From Pseudomonas sp. HR96 (GTDB lineage Bacteria > Pseudomonadota > Gammaproteobacteria > Pseudomonadales > Pseudomonadaceae), in assembly GCF_034059295.1 (NCBI RefSeq), contig NZ_CP139141.1, positions 4,819,001 through 4,883,000 on the forward strand: 64,000 nucleotides of DNA, written 5' to 3'. This document shows positions 1 to 13,653 of the stretch, in pieces. The notes beneath the pieces are model-generated. The model was not told the origin of the DNA and ran no database searches. It saw nothing but the letters and a program-made list of their open reading frames with translations. The translations under genes and the position numbers were made by a program. Every line of letters begins with the position of its first letter. Position 1 is the first letter of the stretch.

Positions 1-2681
<2,681 letters not shown>

Positions 2682-2763
2682 TCGGCAGGATCTTCCACAC
2701 GTAGGGATGGAGGGCGGCCCCGTGAGTCGCCCGTGCAGCCCTTATGGCCGCATGCGAACGAGC

Positions 2764-2791
2764 ATTCTACCCGGAAACGATGGTGAGGAAA
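2764..2791 (-). promoter_or_regulatory. Candidate sigma70 promoter for secA
   Basis: On the minus strand a TAGAAT -10 (2764-2769) lies 16 bp from a weak TTTCCT -35 (2786-2791), about 83 bp upstream of the secA ATG. The rest of 2682-3010 is the divergent secA/dciA intergenic region; a TAGGAT hexamer at 2975-2980 could serve the plus-strand gene. No known operator or RNA was recognised there. Confidence 0.35.
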
Positions 2792-3010
2792 GTGGCGTTA
2801 TTCCACGATGCTGGCACAGCGCTGTAACGGGGCTTTTTCACAATAAGGGCTTTTTCGCCAACTTCAACCCGCACGCCGCAGAAGTTCCCGCCCCGGGGGC
2901 GCCCTGACGCCCTGCAAAAGGCCTTTGCGCACCGGCTGTCCGGGCGGGTGGTTCGGCGGCCCAGGCTGATCTGTTAGGATGGCTGTTCTGTAACCACCGG
3001 TATCTTGCTC

Positions 3011-3469
3011 ATGGCCTATCGCCCTCTTCCCGCCCAGGCGCCCGCCGTCCTGCTGCGCGAAGCCAAGCCATTGAAAGCATTGTTCAGCCAGGCCCAGCGC
3101 CTGGCGCAGCTGCAGCGACTGCTGGAAAGCCAGCTGCAACCGGCTGCCCGGCCGCATTGCCACGTCGCCTCGTGGCGCGAGGGCAGCCTGCTGCTGATCG
3201 TCACCGATGGGCATTGGGCGACCCGCCTGCGTTATCAGCAAAAACGCCTGCAGCGTGATTTGCAGGCGCTGGAGGCGTTTGCCTCGCTGACGCGGATTCT
3301 GTTCAAGGTGCAACCGCCGAATACTCCGGCTGCGCCGGTGACGCGAGCGATCGATTTGTCGGTGGGGTCGGCGGACAATATTCAGGCGACTGCGCAGGGG
3401 ATCAGTGACCCTGGGTTGAGAGCTGCGCTGGAGCGCCTGGCGGCGCATGGGAAAAGCAAGCCCGCGTAG
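3011..3469 (+). CDS. DciA-like protein (DUF721 family)
   Basis: This 152-residue protein begins MAYRPLPAQAP. It matches the DUF721/DciA family in length and in the conserved core (helical N-terminus followed by a segment around SWREGSLLLIVTDGHWATRL). DciA proteins load or recruit the replicative helicase DnaB in bacteria lacking DnaC; that role is family knowledge, not visible here. It is divergent from secA, as in other pseudomonads. An in-frame ATG two codons upstream (3005) is possible, but the M at 3011 is preferred by similarity. Its 3' end lies about 30 bp from repeat element A. Confidence 0.85.
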   Translation: MAYRPLPAQAPAVLLREAKPLKALFSQAQRLAQLQRLLESQLQPAARPHCHVASWREGSLLLIVTDGHWATRLRYQQKRLQRDLQALEAFASLTRILFKVQPPNTPAAPVTRAIDLSVGSADNIQATAQGISDPGLRAALERLAAHGKSKPA

Positions 3470-3505
3470 CTTTGCCGGACCTTGCGAACAGTCGCTGCTG
3501 CCCTG

Positions 3506-3560
3506 CTCTGCTCTGCTCTGCTCTGCTCTGCTCTGCTCTGCTCTGCTCTGCTCTGCTCTG
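3506..3560. repeat. Tandem pentanucleotide array (CTCTG)11
   Basis: Eleven perfect copies of the 5-bp unit CTCTG, with degenerate flanking units on both sides (CCCTG before, CTC after). It is the outermost left part of repeat element A. The unit length and perfect identity suggest recent slippage, so copy number is probably variable between isolates. Confidence 0.95.
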
Positions 3561-3571
3561 CTCCAGATTTT

Positions 3572-3618
3572 GATCTTGATCTGGCTTTTGATCTTGATCT
3601 GGCTTTTGATCTTGATCT
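3572..3618. repeat. 18-bp tandem repeat (GATCTT GATCTG GCTTTT)
   Basis: Two full 18-bp units (3572-3589 and 3590-3607) and an 11-bp partial unit lead directly into the left arm of element A. The words GATCTT, GATCTG and GCTTTT recur, in rearranged unit lengths, on the outside of every arm of both elements. Confidence 0.9.
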
Positions 3619-3834
3619 ACCGCGACTTCAGCAGGCCGAACGGAACAGCGCGGGAGTGGTGGCGCGAGGCAGGAGCCGAGCGAGCGCCGCGCGGCCAGGG
3701 ACGGCCGCTCGGCGCGTACGCCACGGAGCGATGTGGAGTGAGGGAACCCGGAGCGAAGCGTAGGGCCAATGAATGGAGCGGAGGCCTTTTGGTTACTTTT
3801 GGGCCTTTCCAAAAGTGACTCGCTGTAAGAGCGA

Positions 3835-3942
3835 AAGGGGCCTTGAGGCGCGTTGGAGATGCTGGATAAGCTCCAATATCGCAGTAGCGACCCTGTGATT
3901 TTTAAGCTAATCCATTTGCTAGGATGGTGCGAAATCACCTTT
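3835..3942. repeat. 108-bp spacer of repeat element A
   Basis: The spacer is bounded by 15-bp hairpins at 3820-3834 (TCGCT-GTAAG-AGCGA) and 3943-3957 (TCGCC-CTTAC-GGCGA). It aligns without gaps to the inverse complement of the element B spacer (32726-32833), with 94 of 108 positions identical by my hand alignment. It contains a TTGGAG…CTCCAA stem around a 12-nt loop; the B copy has TCGAAG…CTTCGA, so two base pairs are compensated. Confidence 0.85.
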
Positions 3943-4170
3943 TCGCCCTTACGGCGACTCACTTTTGGAAAGGCCCAAAAGTAAGCAAAAGGCCTCCGCT
4001 CCGTTCATTGGCCCTGCACTTCGCTACGCTACGTTACGGGTTCCCTCCTTACGCATCGCTCCGTGGCGTACGCGCCGAGCGGCCGTCCCTGGCCGCGCGG
4101 CGCTCGCTCGGCTCCTGCCTCGCGCCACCACTCCCGCGCTGCTTCAGTCGGCCTGCTGAAGTCGCGGCAG

Positions 4171-4347
4171 ATCAAGATCAAGATCAAGATCAAGATCAAG
4201 ATCAAAAGCCAAAGCCAAAGCCAAAGCCAAAGCCAAAGCCAAAGCCAAAGCCAAAGCCAAAGCCAAAGCCAAAGCCAAAGCCAAAGCCACATCTACAGCA
4301 AAGCAGATCTCAAGCAGATCTCAAGCAGATCTCAAGCAGATCTCAAG
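4171..4347. repeat. Right-hand tandem arrays of element A: (ATCAAG)5, (AAAGCC)14, 11-bp ×4
   Basis: Three arrays follow the right arm in order: five ATCAAG hexamers (4171-4200), fourteen AAAGCC hexamers (4205-4288), and four perfect copies of the 11-bp unit CAGATCTCAAG (4304-4347). The hexamers are inverse complements of the words on the left side of the element (CTTGAT, GGCTTT). Open frames through the hexamers would encode only Lys-Pro, Ser-Gln or Leu-Trp dipeptide runs and are not credible genes. Confidence 0.93.
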
Positions 4348-4381
4348 CAGGGTCGGGGTGTCGGGCTTTGGACACTCAATG

Positions 4382-4409
4382 AAAAAAGGCCGCCCCGCAA
4401 GGGGCAGCC
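4382..4409 (-). terminator. Rho-independent terminator of lpxC
   Basis: Read on the minus strand, the stem GGCTGCCCC/GGGGCGGCC (one G·T pair) with a TTGC loop is followed by six T. It lies 39 bp past the lpxC stop and closes the dcw-lpxC transcription unit just before repeat element A. Confidence 0.85.
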
Positions 4410-4447
4410 TCAATCAAACCAAAACTAGAGAAGGAAAGCTTTACTGC

Positions 4448-5359
4448 TTAACCGGCGGCTACCGGACGCATATACGAAATCGGCGCCAGACTGGCATCCT
4501 CAAACGTAACCACTTCCCACGCATCCTTCTCGGACAGCAACTTGCGCAACAGCTGGTTGTTCAGCCCGTGCCCCGACTTGTAGCCGCGGAACTCGCCGAT
4601 CAGGCTGTTGCCGAGTTGGTAAAGATCACCAATGGCGTCGAGTATCTTGTGTTTGACGAACTCGTCCTCGTACCGCAGGCCGTCTTCGTTGACCACGCCA
4701 TCCACGCCAACGACGATCGCGTTGTCCACGCTACCGCCCAATGCACGGTTGTGCTTGCGCAGGTATTCCAGGTCGCTCATGAAACCGAAGGTACGGGCGC
4801 GGCTGACTTCCTTCACAAACGATGTGCTGGAAAAGTCGACGCTCGCAGTCTGCGTGCGATCCTTGAAAACCGGGTGATCGAAATCTATCTCGAAACTGAC
4901 CTTGAACCCTTCGAAAGGCACGAACGTGGCGCGCTTGTCGCCCTCGGTCACGGTGACTTCACGCAGGATGCGGATGAATTTCTTGGCAGCGTCCTGTTCT
5001 TCCAGGCCGGCCGACTGAATCAGGAATACAAAGGGCCCGGCACTACCATCCATGATCGGCACTTCGGACGCTGAGAGTTCGACGTAGGCGTTATCGATTC
5101 CCAGGCCAGCCATGGCCGAGAGCAGGTGCTCTACCGTATCCACCTTGGTGTCGCCATTGATCAGCGTGGTGGACATCGTGGTGGCGCCGACGTTTTCGGC
5201 GCGTGCAGCAATCTGCACGACCGGGTCGAGGTCGACGCGGCAGAACACGATACCGGTATCCACCGGCGCAGGCTTGAGGGTCAGGTAAACCTTTTCCCCG
5301 GAGTGCAGCCCGACGCCGGTAGCACGGATAATATTCTTGAGGGTGCGTTGTTTAATCAT
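4448..5359 (-). CDS. lpxC: UDP-3-O-acyl-N-acetylglucosamine deacetylase LpxC
   Basis: LpxC is the zinc-dependent deacetylase that catalyses the committed step of lipid A synthesis in the cytoplasm. The 303-residue length is standard. The zinc ligands are visible as H78 (TVEHLLSAM), H237 and D241 ([11 protein letters not shown]), and the catalytic H264 is in KSGHGLN. It is the last gene of the dcw block, 112 bp downstream of ftsZ, with a candidate promoter of its own and a strong terminator after it. The start [15 protein letters not shown] is the conserved one. Confidence 0.98.
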   Translation of the reverse strand: MIKQRTLKNIIRATGVGLHSGEKVYLTLKPAPVDTGIVFCRVDLDPVVQIAARAENVGATTMSTTLINGDTKVDTVEHLLSAMAGLGIDNAYVELSASEVPIMDGSAGPFVFLIQSAGLEEQDAAKKFIRILREVTVTEGDKRATFVPFEGFKVSFEIDFDHPVFKDRTQTASVDFSSTSFVKEVSRARTFGFMSDLEYLRKHNRALGGSVDNAIVVGVDGVVNEDGLRYEDEFVKHKILDAIGDLYQLGNSLIGEFRGYKSGHGLNNQLLRKLLSEKDAWEVVTFEDASLAPISYMRPVAAG

Positions 5360-5411
5360 GGCATTGGCCGCTTCAGCGCAAATTGCGAACTGGTATCAAC
5401 AAAGGCTGGCG

Positions 5412-5417
5412 ATGATA
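5412..5417 (-). promoter_or_regulatory. Candidate lpxC promoter -10
   Basis: A TATCAT -10-like hexamer on the minus strand lies in the 112-bp ftsZ-lpxC gap, 53 bp before the lpxC ATG. The -35 (about TGTTCA at 17 bp) is weak. No clear terminator follows ftsZ, so read-through from the dcw operon is also expected. Confidence 0.35.
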
Positions 5418-5471
5418 GCAGACCGCGCCTTTGCTGAACACCAATCACCCTCATGACCCTGATAAATTCCA

Positions 5472-6671
5472 TCAATCAGCCTGACGACGCAGAAATGCCG
5501 GGATGTCCAGGTAGTCCAGGTCATCGTGCGGATTCATCTTCTGGGCGGCGGAAGCACCGGCGTGAGCCTGGTTGCGCATCACGGTCGGACGGTCCAGATC
5601 GCGGTAGTTCGGCGAAGCGGGCTCCTGGCGAGCGGGCTGCTGCTGAGCGGCGGCCGACTGCTGGGATGGGCTTTGCAGAGTGTTGTCGATGACCTTGACC
5701 ACCGGCTTCTCGATTTTCGCACCCAGACCGGTGGCAACGACAGTTACATGCAGCTCGTCGCGCATGTCCGGATCGATCACGGTGCCGACCTTGACCATCG
5801 CGTGGTCGGAGGCGAACGCCTCGATGATGCTACCCACGTCGGAGTACTCGCCCAGGGACAGGTCGGGACCGGCGGTGATGTTCACCAGGATGCCACGGGC
5901 GCCCTGCAGGTTGACGTCTTCGAGCAGCGGGTTGCGAATCGCCGCCTCGGTCGCTTCGCGGGCACGATTCGGACCGCTGGCGCAGCCGGTACCCATCATG
6001 GCCATGCCCATTTCGCTCATCACGGTGCGCACGTCGGCGAAGTCGACGTTGATCATGCCCGGACGCTTGATGATGTCCGAGATACCGCGAACGGCACCGG
6101 CCAGCACGTCGTCGGCCTTGGCGAAAGCCGACAGCAGGCTGGCGTCCTTGCCCAGGATGGTCAGCAGCTTCTCGTTGGGGATGGTGATCAACGAGTCGAC
6201 GCTTTCGGACAGCATGCGAATGCCTTCGTCGGCGATCTGCATGCGCTTGCGGCCTTCGAACGGGAACGGACGGGTCACCACCGCAACGGTGAGGATGCCC
6301 ATTTCCTTGGCCACTTCGGCGATGATCGGCGCTGCACCGGTACCGGTACCGCCGCCCATGCCCGTGGTGATGAAGACCATGTTGGTGCCTTGCAGCACTT
6401 CGGCGATGCGCTCGCGGTCTTCCATGGCGGCCTGACGGCCGACTTCAGGGTTGGCGCCAGCGCCCAGCCCCTTGGTGACACCCGTACCCAACTGCAGAAT
6501 GGTGCGCGCACCAATGTTCTTCAGGGCTTGAGCATCGGTGTTGGCGCAGATGAACTCGACGCCTTCGATGTTGCTCTTGACCATGTGGTTGACCGCGTTG
6601 CCGCCGCCACCGCCGACACCGATCACTTTGATGACCGGGCTTTGCGGGATGTTGTCTACGAGTTCGAACAT
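5472..6671 (-). CDS. ftsZ: Cell division GTPase FtsZ
   Basis: FtsZ is the tubulin-like GTPase that polymerises into the Z ring at mid-cell. It has 399 residues. The tubulin signature GGGTGTG is at 106-112 in the GTP-binding domain. A variable Q/A-rich linker (about 320-385) leads to the conserved C-terminal peptide DYLDIPAFLRRQAD, which docks FtsA and other partners. A strong GGAGAGGG ribosome site precedes the ATG. It is 118 bp downstream of ftsA, in the usual ftsQ-ftsA-ftsZ order. Confidence 0.99.
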   Translation of the reverse strand: MFELVDNIPQSPVIKVIGVGGGGGNAVNHMVKSNIEGVEFICANTDAQALKNIGARTILQLGTGVTKGLGAGANPEVGRQAAMEDRERIAEVLQGTNMVFITTGMGGGTGTGAAPIIAEVAKEMGILTVAVVTRPFPFEGRKRMQIADEGIRMLSESVDSLITIPNEKLLTILGKDASLLSAFAKADDVLAGAVRGISDIIKRPGMINVDFADVRTVMSEMGMAMMGTGCASGPNRAREATEAAIRNPLLEDVNLQGARGILVNITAGPDLSLGEYSDVGSIIEAFASDHAMVKVGTVIDPDMRDELHVTVVATGLGAKIEKPVVKVIDNTLQSPSQQSAAAQQQPARQEPASPNYRDLDRPTVMRNQAHAGASAAQKMNPHDDLDYLDIPAFLRRQAD

Positions 6672-6789
6672 GTTCCCTCTCCTTTCATTCTCTAGTTTTA
6701 TGCGCCTACCGCTACTGCTGATGAAACTGTCTGAAGCTGATCAAAACGGCTGAAGCTGTGGTAAATCGTGAAGCTTTTTGCCCGAAGGC

Positions 6790-8070
6790 TTAAAAGTTGC
6801 CTTGAACCCAACGTTTCAGGCGCTCCAGCACGGGAGCCTTGGGTTCGTCGCCATAACCGCCACCGTAGCCACCGCCACTGTTGCTGTTATGGCTGATACC
6901 GCTCAGGGAGAGGCCATCGGACTGCTTCTGCAGGCCGTACATCAGAAGCCCCACGCCGGTCGAATAGATCGGGTTGCGCACCACGTCGGACAGACCGCGG
7001 ACCGTATGCGGCACGCCAAGGCGTACCGGCATATGGAAAATTTCCTCGGCCAGCTCGACCGCGCCTTCCATTTTTGCCGTACCTCCGGTCAGCACGATGC
7101 CGGCCGGAATCAGGTCTTCGTAACCGCTACGACGCAACTCTGCCTGAATCAGCGTGAACAACTCGTCATAACGCGGCTCCACCACCTCGGCCAAGGCCTG
7201 GCGGGACAGCTCGCGCGGTGGACGGTCGCCGACGCTCGGCACCTTGATGGTCTCGCCGGCGCCGGCCAGCTTGGCCAGCGCACAGGCGTAGCGGATCTTG
7301 ATTTCTTCGGCGTACTGCGTCGGCGTGCGCAAGGCCATGGCGATATCGTTGGTGACCTGGTCGCCGGCGATCGGGATCACCGCCGTGTGGCGGATGGCGC
7401 CTTCGGTGAAGATGGCGATGTCGGTGGTACCGCCGCCGATATCCACCAGGCACACGCCCAGCTCTTTCTCGTCATCGGTGAGCACCGAATAGGCCGACGC
7501 CAGCTGCTCGAGGATGATGTCGTCGATTTCCAGGCCGCAGCGACGCACGCACTTCTCGATGTTCTGCGCCGCGTTCACCGCGCAGGTGACCACGTGGACC
7601 TTGGCCTCCAGGCGCACGCCGGACATGCCCAGCGGCTCGCGCACGCCTTCCTGGTTGTCGATCACGTAATCCTGAGGCAGCGTGTGCAGCACGCGCTGGT
7701 CGGCCGGGATGGCTACGGCCTGGGCGGCGTCGAGGACGCGCTCAAGGTCGGCCATGCTCACTTCACGGTCGCGGATGGCGACGATGCCGTGGGAGTTCAG
7801 GCTGCGGATGTGATTGCCGGCCACGCCGACGAACGCCGAGTGAATGCGGCAGCCGGCCATCAGTTGCGCCTCTTCCACGGCGCGCTGAATGGATTGCACG
7901 GTCGACTCGATGTTCACCACCACGCCCTTCTTCAGGCCGCGCGAGGGGTGGGTACCGATGCCGACGATGTCCAGCGTGCCGTCGGCCGCGACTTCGCCTA
8001 CCAGCGCCACCACCTTGGAGGTGCCGATATCCAGACCGACGATCATTTTGCCGCTTTGCACGTTTGCCAT
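6790..8070 (-). CDS. ftsA: Cell division actin-like ATPase FtsA
   Basis: FtsA tethers FtsZ filaments to the inner membrane and recruits later division proteins. The 426-residue protein shows the actin-fold phosphate loop GLDIGTSKV near the N-terminus and the second phosphate motif DIGGGTTDIA. It ends in the amphipathic membrane-targeting helix (LERLKRWVQGNF) after a glycine/tyrosine-rich linker. It starts 16 bp after the ftsQ stop. The start MANVQSGKM is conserved in the genus. Confidence 0.98.
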   Translation of the reverse strand: MANVQSGKMIVGLDIGTSKVVALVGEVAADGTLDIVGIGTHPSRGLKKGVVVNIESTVQSIQRAVEEAQLMAGCRIHSAFVGVAGNHIRSLNSHGIVAIRDREVSMADLERVLDAAQAVAIPADQRVLHTLPQDYVIDNQEGVREPLGMSGVRLEAKVHVVTCAVNAAQNIEKCVRRCGLEIDDIILEQLASAYSVLTDDEKELGVCLVDIGGGTTDIAIFTEGAIRHTAVIPIAGDQVTNDIAMALRTPTQYAEEIKIRYACALAKLAGAGETIKVPSVGDRPPRELSRQALAEVVEPRYDELFTLIQAELRRSGYEDLIPAGIVLTGGTAKMEGAVELAEEIFHMPVRLGVPHTVRGLSDVVRNPIYSTGVGLLMYGLQKQSDGLSLSGISHNSNSGGGYGGGYGDEPKAPVLERLKRWVQGNF

Positions 8071-8086
8071 GGGGTCCTGCCTCTTC

Positions 8087-8953
8087 TTAATTCTTCGCGA
8101 CGGCCGGTTTTTCCGGGGCCGCCGCCTGGGGATCGCGCCAGCCTACGGCCAGGCCGTTGGCGTAGCGCAGATCGACCCGCGCGATATTGGTAATCTGGTC
8201 TTTCAAGGTCTTGTCATAGATGGCGATAAAGCGGCGCATCTTCGGCAGCAGGTCGTCCCGACCCAACAACAGTTCGATACCGGGGCCGGCATTGCTGGCA
8301 CCGGTGGTCAGGAACCAGCTGCCACGTTCGCGCAATTCCAGCCGCGCAACGGAGAAACCCAGGGGCCGCAACATCTGACTGAGCACCTGGTATTGCTGCA
8401 TCACCTGCTGTTGGGCCCGCTGGGGGCCAAACAACTGCGGCAGATGATCGTAATTAGCCAGTTCGCGCGGCGCGAACGCCTCGCCCTGGTTGTTGAGCAA
8501 GGCCGAGTCCCCCCAGCGGGCCACCGGCAATTGCTCTTCGAGACGGATCACCACCTGGTCGGGCCACACCCGGCGTACCTCGGCGTGGGCGATCCACGGC
8601 ATGGTCTCGAGATCCGAGCGCATGGTGGTCAGGTCGATGGTGAAGAAACTGGAATTGAGGTAAGGCGCGATCCGCTGCTGCACCGCCTGCTGGCTGATGT
8701 AGCTGAGGTCGCCCTGGATGGCCACGTGGGCGATCGGACGGTCGGCATAGGGCATCAGGCGCTGGGCCCCTTCGTAGGTACCCAGGCCCAGCACCACCAG
8801 CAGCACCGGCCACATCAATTTGCGCAGGAAGCCGAAATTGGCCCGCGGCAGGCGCAGCGGTTCCTTTTCCACCATACGGCTGGCACCACGCGGCACCGGC
8901 TTGTTGCGGCCGATGGCGGGTGCGGACTGATGACGAATCGATGCGCCTTGCAT
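8087..8953 (-). CDS. ftsQ: Cell division protein FtsQ
   Basis: FtsQ is a bitopic inner-membrane divisome protein that binds FtsB/FtsL in the periplasm. The 288-residue product has a short basic cytoplasmic tail, one membrane segment (about 45-62, [17 protein letters not shown]), then a POTRA domain beginning [11 protein letters not shown] and the beta domain. The ATG at 8953 (MQGASIRHQ) is chosen over an upstream in-frame codon at 8974 because it follows the ddlB stop closely and matches family starts. The spacing to ddlB is 4 bp. Confidence 0.95.
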   Translation of the reverse strand: MQGASIRHQSAPAIGRNKPVPRGASRMVEKEPLRLPRANFGFLRKLMWPVLLVVLGLGTYEGAQRLMPYADRPIAHVAIQGDLSYISQQAVQQRIAPYLNSSFFTIDLTTMRSDLETMPWIAHAEVRRVWPDQVVIRLEEQLPVARWGDSALLNNQGEAFAPRELANYDHLPQLFGPQRAQQQVMQQYQVLSQMLRPLGFSVARLELRERGSWFLTTGASNAGPGIELLLGRDDLLPKMRRFIAIYDKTLKDQITNIARVDLRYANGLAVGWRDPQAAAPEKPAVAKN

Positions 8954-8957
8954 GGTC

Positions 8958-11378
<2,421 letters not shown>

Positions 11379-11386
<8 letters not shown>

Positions 11387-12449
11387 GGGCCACCTCCAGG
11401 CAGACTTCGACCACGGTACGGGTAGCGTCGGGCTTGGCAAGGCGGCGTGCGGTGCGCGCCATGCTGTCGAGTTTTTCGGGTTGCATCAAAACCTCTTTCA
11501 GGCGCTCGGCCAGTTGCACGGCGCCCGTTGTCGCTTGTGGCATCAGGAAGGCAGCGCCTTCGCGAGCCAGATAATCGGCGTTATGGGTCTGGTGGTCGTC
11601 GATCGCATGGGGCAACGGCACCAGCAGCGACGGCAGGCCGGCAGCAGCCAGCTCGCTGACGGTCAGGGCGCCCGCGCGGCAGACCACCAGGTCGGCCCAG
11701 CCATAGGCCTGGGCCATGTCCTTGATGAAAGGCGCGACCTGCGCCTCGATGCCCACGTCGCGGTAGCGCTGGGCGGTGATTTCATCGTGTTGCTTGCCGG
11801 CCTGGTGAAACACCTCGGGGCGATACGCCTCGGGGACCTGGGCCAGCGCAGCGGGCAGCAGCTTGTTCAACGGCTCGGCGCCCAGGCTGCCACCCAGCAC
11901 CAGCAGCCGCGGCTTGCGCCCGGCACGGGCCTGGCGCGGGGTTTCCAGAAACAGCTCGGGGCGCACCGGGTTGCCGGTGGTACGGCGCTTGGCCGACTTG
12001 CCGAAGGTTTCCGGGAAAGCTTCGCAGACCCGCGCGGCAAACGGCACCAGCATCCGATTGGCGGTACCGGCCACGGCGTTCTGTTCATGCACGATCACCG
12101 GCACGCCGCACAGCCGTGCCGCGAGGCCGCCAGGGCCGGTGACATAGCCGCCGAAGCCGACCACGCAGACCGGCTGCAGCTGGCCAATGATGCGCCGCGC
12201 CTGCAGCACGGCCTTGACGATCATCAGCGGCGCCTTGAGCAGCGACAGCTTGCTCTTGCCGCGCACGCCGCTGACCTGGATCAGGTGCAACGGCAGGCCC
12301 GCTGCCGGTACCAGCTCGTTCTCGATGCCGCGCGGCGTACCCAGCCAGTGCACGGCAAAGCCGCGCGCCTGGAATTCGCGGGCGCAGGCCAGGGCCGGGA
12401 ACACATGGCCCCCGGTGCCGCCGGCCATGATCAGGACGTTACCGGCCAC
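11379..12449 (-). CDS. murG: Lipid II synthase glycosyltransferase MurG
   Basis: MurG transfers GlcNAc from UDP-GlcNAc to lipid I to form lipid II on the inner face of the membrane. The 356-residue protein has the N-terminal glycine-rich loop [12 protein letters not shown] and the second loop [11 protein letters not shown]. The donor-binding [15 protein letters not shown] motif is in the C-terminal domain. It overlaps the ftsW 3' end by 11 bp and murC by 8 bp. Confidence 0.98.
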
Positions 12450-13653
12450 GCGGCACCTCCTCGGCGAAGTCGCTTTCCTTGAAGTCGGCTTCTTCGCTGC
12501 CCAGCGCCGCGCGGCTTTCCCACTCGATGCGCAGCAGCAGGCCCAGGCAGGCGCAGCAGATCACCAGCGAACTGCCGCCGTAGCTGAGAAACGGCAGGGT
12601 CAGGCCTTTGGTCGGCAGCAGGCCGACGTTCACGCCAATGTTGATCAGGAACTGGCCGATCCAGAGGAACGACAGCCCGTAGGCCACGTAGGCGGCGAAG
12701 AACTGCTTGGCGCGCTCGGCCCACAGGCCGATGTACAAGCCGCGGATACAGACGAACATGAACAGGGCCACGGTGCACAGCGAGCCGACCACGCCCAGCT
12801 CTTCGGCGAGCACCGAGAACACGAAGTCGGTGTGCGCTTCGGGCAGGTAGAACTGCTTCTGTACGCTGTTGCCCAGCCCCACACCCAGCCACTGGCCGCG
12901 GCCAAAAGCGATCAAGGCCTGGGTCAGCTGGTAGCCGGAGCCGAACTGATCGGCCCAGGGGTCGGTAAAGGTAATCAGACGCGCCATGCGGTAAGGCTGC
13001 GCCTGCACCAGCAGGAACACCGCACCCACCGCCAGCAGCACCATCAGGCCGAAGCGGAACAGGCCGACGCCGCCAAGGAACAGCATGGCCGCCGCGGCCC
13101 CCATCATGACCACGGTGGCGCCGAAGTCCGGCTCCATCAGCAGCAGGAAGGCCATGGGCAGCAACACCACGAAGGGCTTGAAGAAGCCCATCCAGGTTTC
13201 GCGAACCTCGGTCTGCCGGCGGATCAGGTAGCCGGCCAGGAAGATCACCACGAACACCTTGGCGATTTCCGACGGCTGCACGTTGAAGAAGCTGAAGCCG
13301 ATCCAGCGCATCGAACCGTTCACTTCGCGGCCGATACCCGGCAACAGCACCGCCACCAGCAGGCCGAAGGCGCCCATCAGCATCCACCAGCCAAGGCGCT
13401 GCCAGGTGGCCACCGGGATCATCAGGGTGACGCCACAGGCGCCCAGGCCGAGCACCAGGTAGATCAGGTGGCGGATCATCATGTACAGCGGGTTGCCGGA
13501 CTGCGCGGCAGCCACTTCCGAAGACGCCGAAGTGATCATTACCAGGCCCAGGCCGAGCAGCGCCAGGCAGCCGGCGAGCATGGGGAAGTCGACATCGATG
13601 CCGCGCCCGCTGATCAGCGGTGACGGGTAAGGCTTGATCACGCCAAGGATCAT
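12439..13653 (-). CDS. ftsW: Septal peptidoglycan polymerase FtsW (SEDS family)
   Basis: FtsW is the SEDS glycosyltransferase that polymerises septal peptidoglycan with FtsI. The 404-residue protein is hydrophobic, with about ten membrane segments starting near residue 25. It carries the SEDS signatures FNVQPSEIAK and, near the C-terminus, GLLPTKGLTLPFLSYGGSS. Its ATG overlaps the murD TGA (ATGA), and its end overlaps murG. The 3' tail is acidic and cytoplasmic. Confidence 0.98.
   Translation of the reverse strand: MILGVIKPYPSPLISGRGIDVDFPMLAGCLALLGLGLVMITSASSEVAAAQSGNPLYMMIRHLIYLVLGLGACGVTLMIPVATWQRLGWWMLMGAFGLLVAVLLPGIGREVNGSMRWIGFSFFNVQPSEIAKVFVVIFLAGYLIRRQTEVRETWMGFFKPFVVLLPMAFLLLMEPDFGATVVMMGAAAAMLFLGGVGLFRFGLMVLLAVGAVFLLVQAQPYRMARLITFTDPWADQFGSGYQLTQALIAFGRGQWLGVGLGNSVQKQFYLPEAHTDFVFSVLAEELGVVGSLCTVALFMFVCIRGLYIGLWAERAKQFFAAYVAYGLSFLWIGQFLINIGVNVGLLPTKGLTLPFLSYGGSSLVICCACLGLLLRIEWESRAALGSEEADFKESDFAEEVPRGR

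Larger units (their letters stand above)
3501..4350. repeat. Repeat element A: inverted-repeat core with flanking tandem arrays
   Basis: The element fills the convergent space between dciA and the lpxC terminator. Its 560-bp core (3614-4173) has a 221-bp left arm (3614-3834), a 108-bp spacer (3835-3942) and a 231-bp right arm (3943-4173), which is roughly 90% the inverse complement of the left arm. Outside the core are short tandem arrays, listed separately. Each arm holds a GC-rich hairpin (left arm 3684-3715), an ACTTTTGG/CCAAAAGT hairpin, and a 15-bp boundary hairpin. A second copy of exactly the same core length lies at 32505-33064. Open frames through it shift between arms and copies, so it does not look coding. 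I do not recognise the family. Confidence 0.9.

Noticed and set aside
3501..4350. Insertion sequence or transposon with inverted ends
   Set aside because: The arms are inverted repeats, but there is no transposase frame, the outer ends are tandem arrays rather than defined termini, and no target-site duplication could be identified.
3924..4382. Open frames through the repeat elements giving Lys-Pro, Ser-Gln, Asp-Gln or Ile-Lys dipeptide runs and a shared segment like HFWKGPKV
   Set aside because: The frame after the shared segment differs between the A and B copies and between arms, and the tails are translations of microsatellites. This indicates conserved DNA or RNA, not protein.
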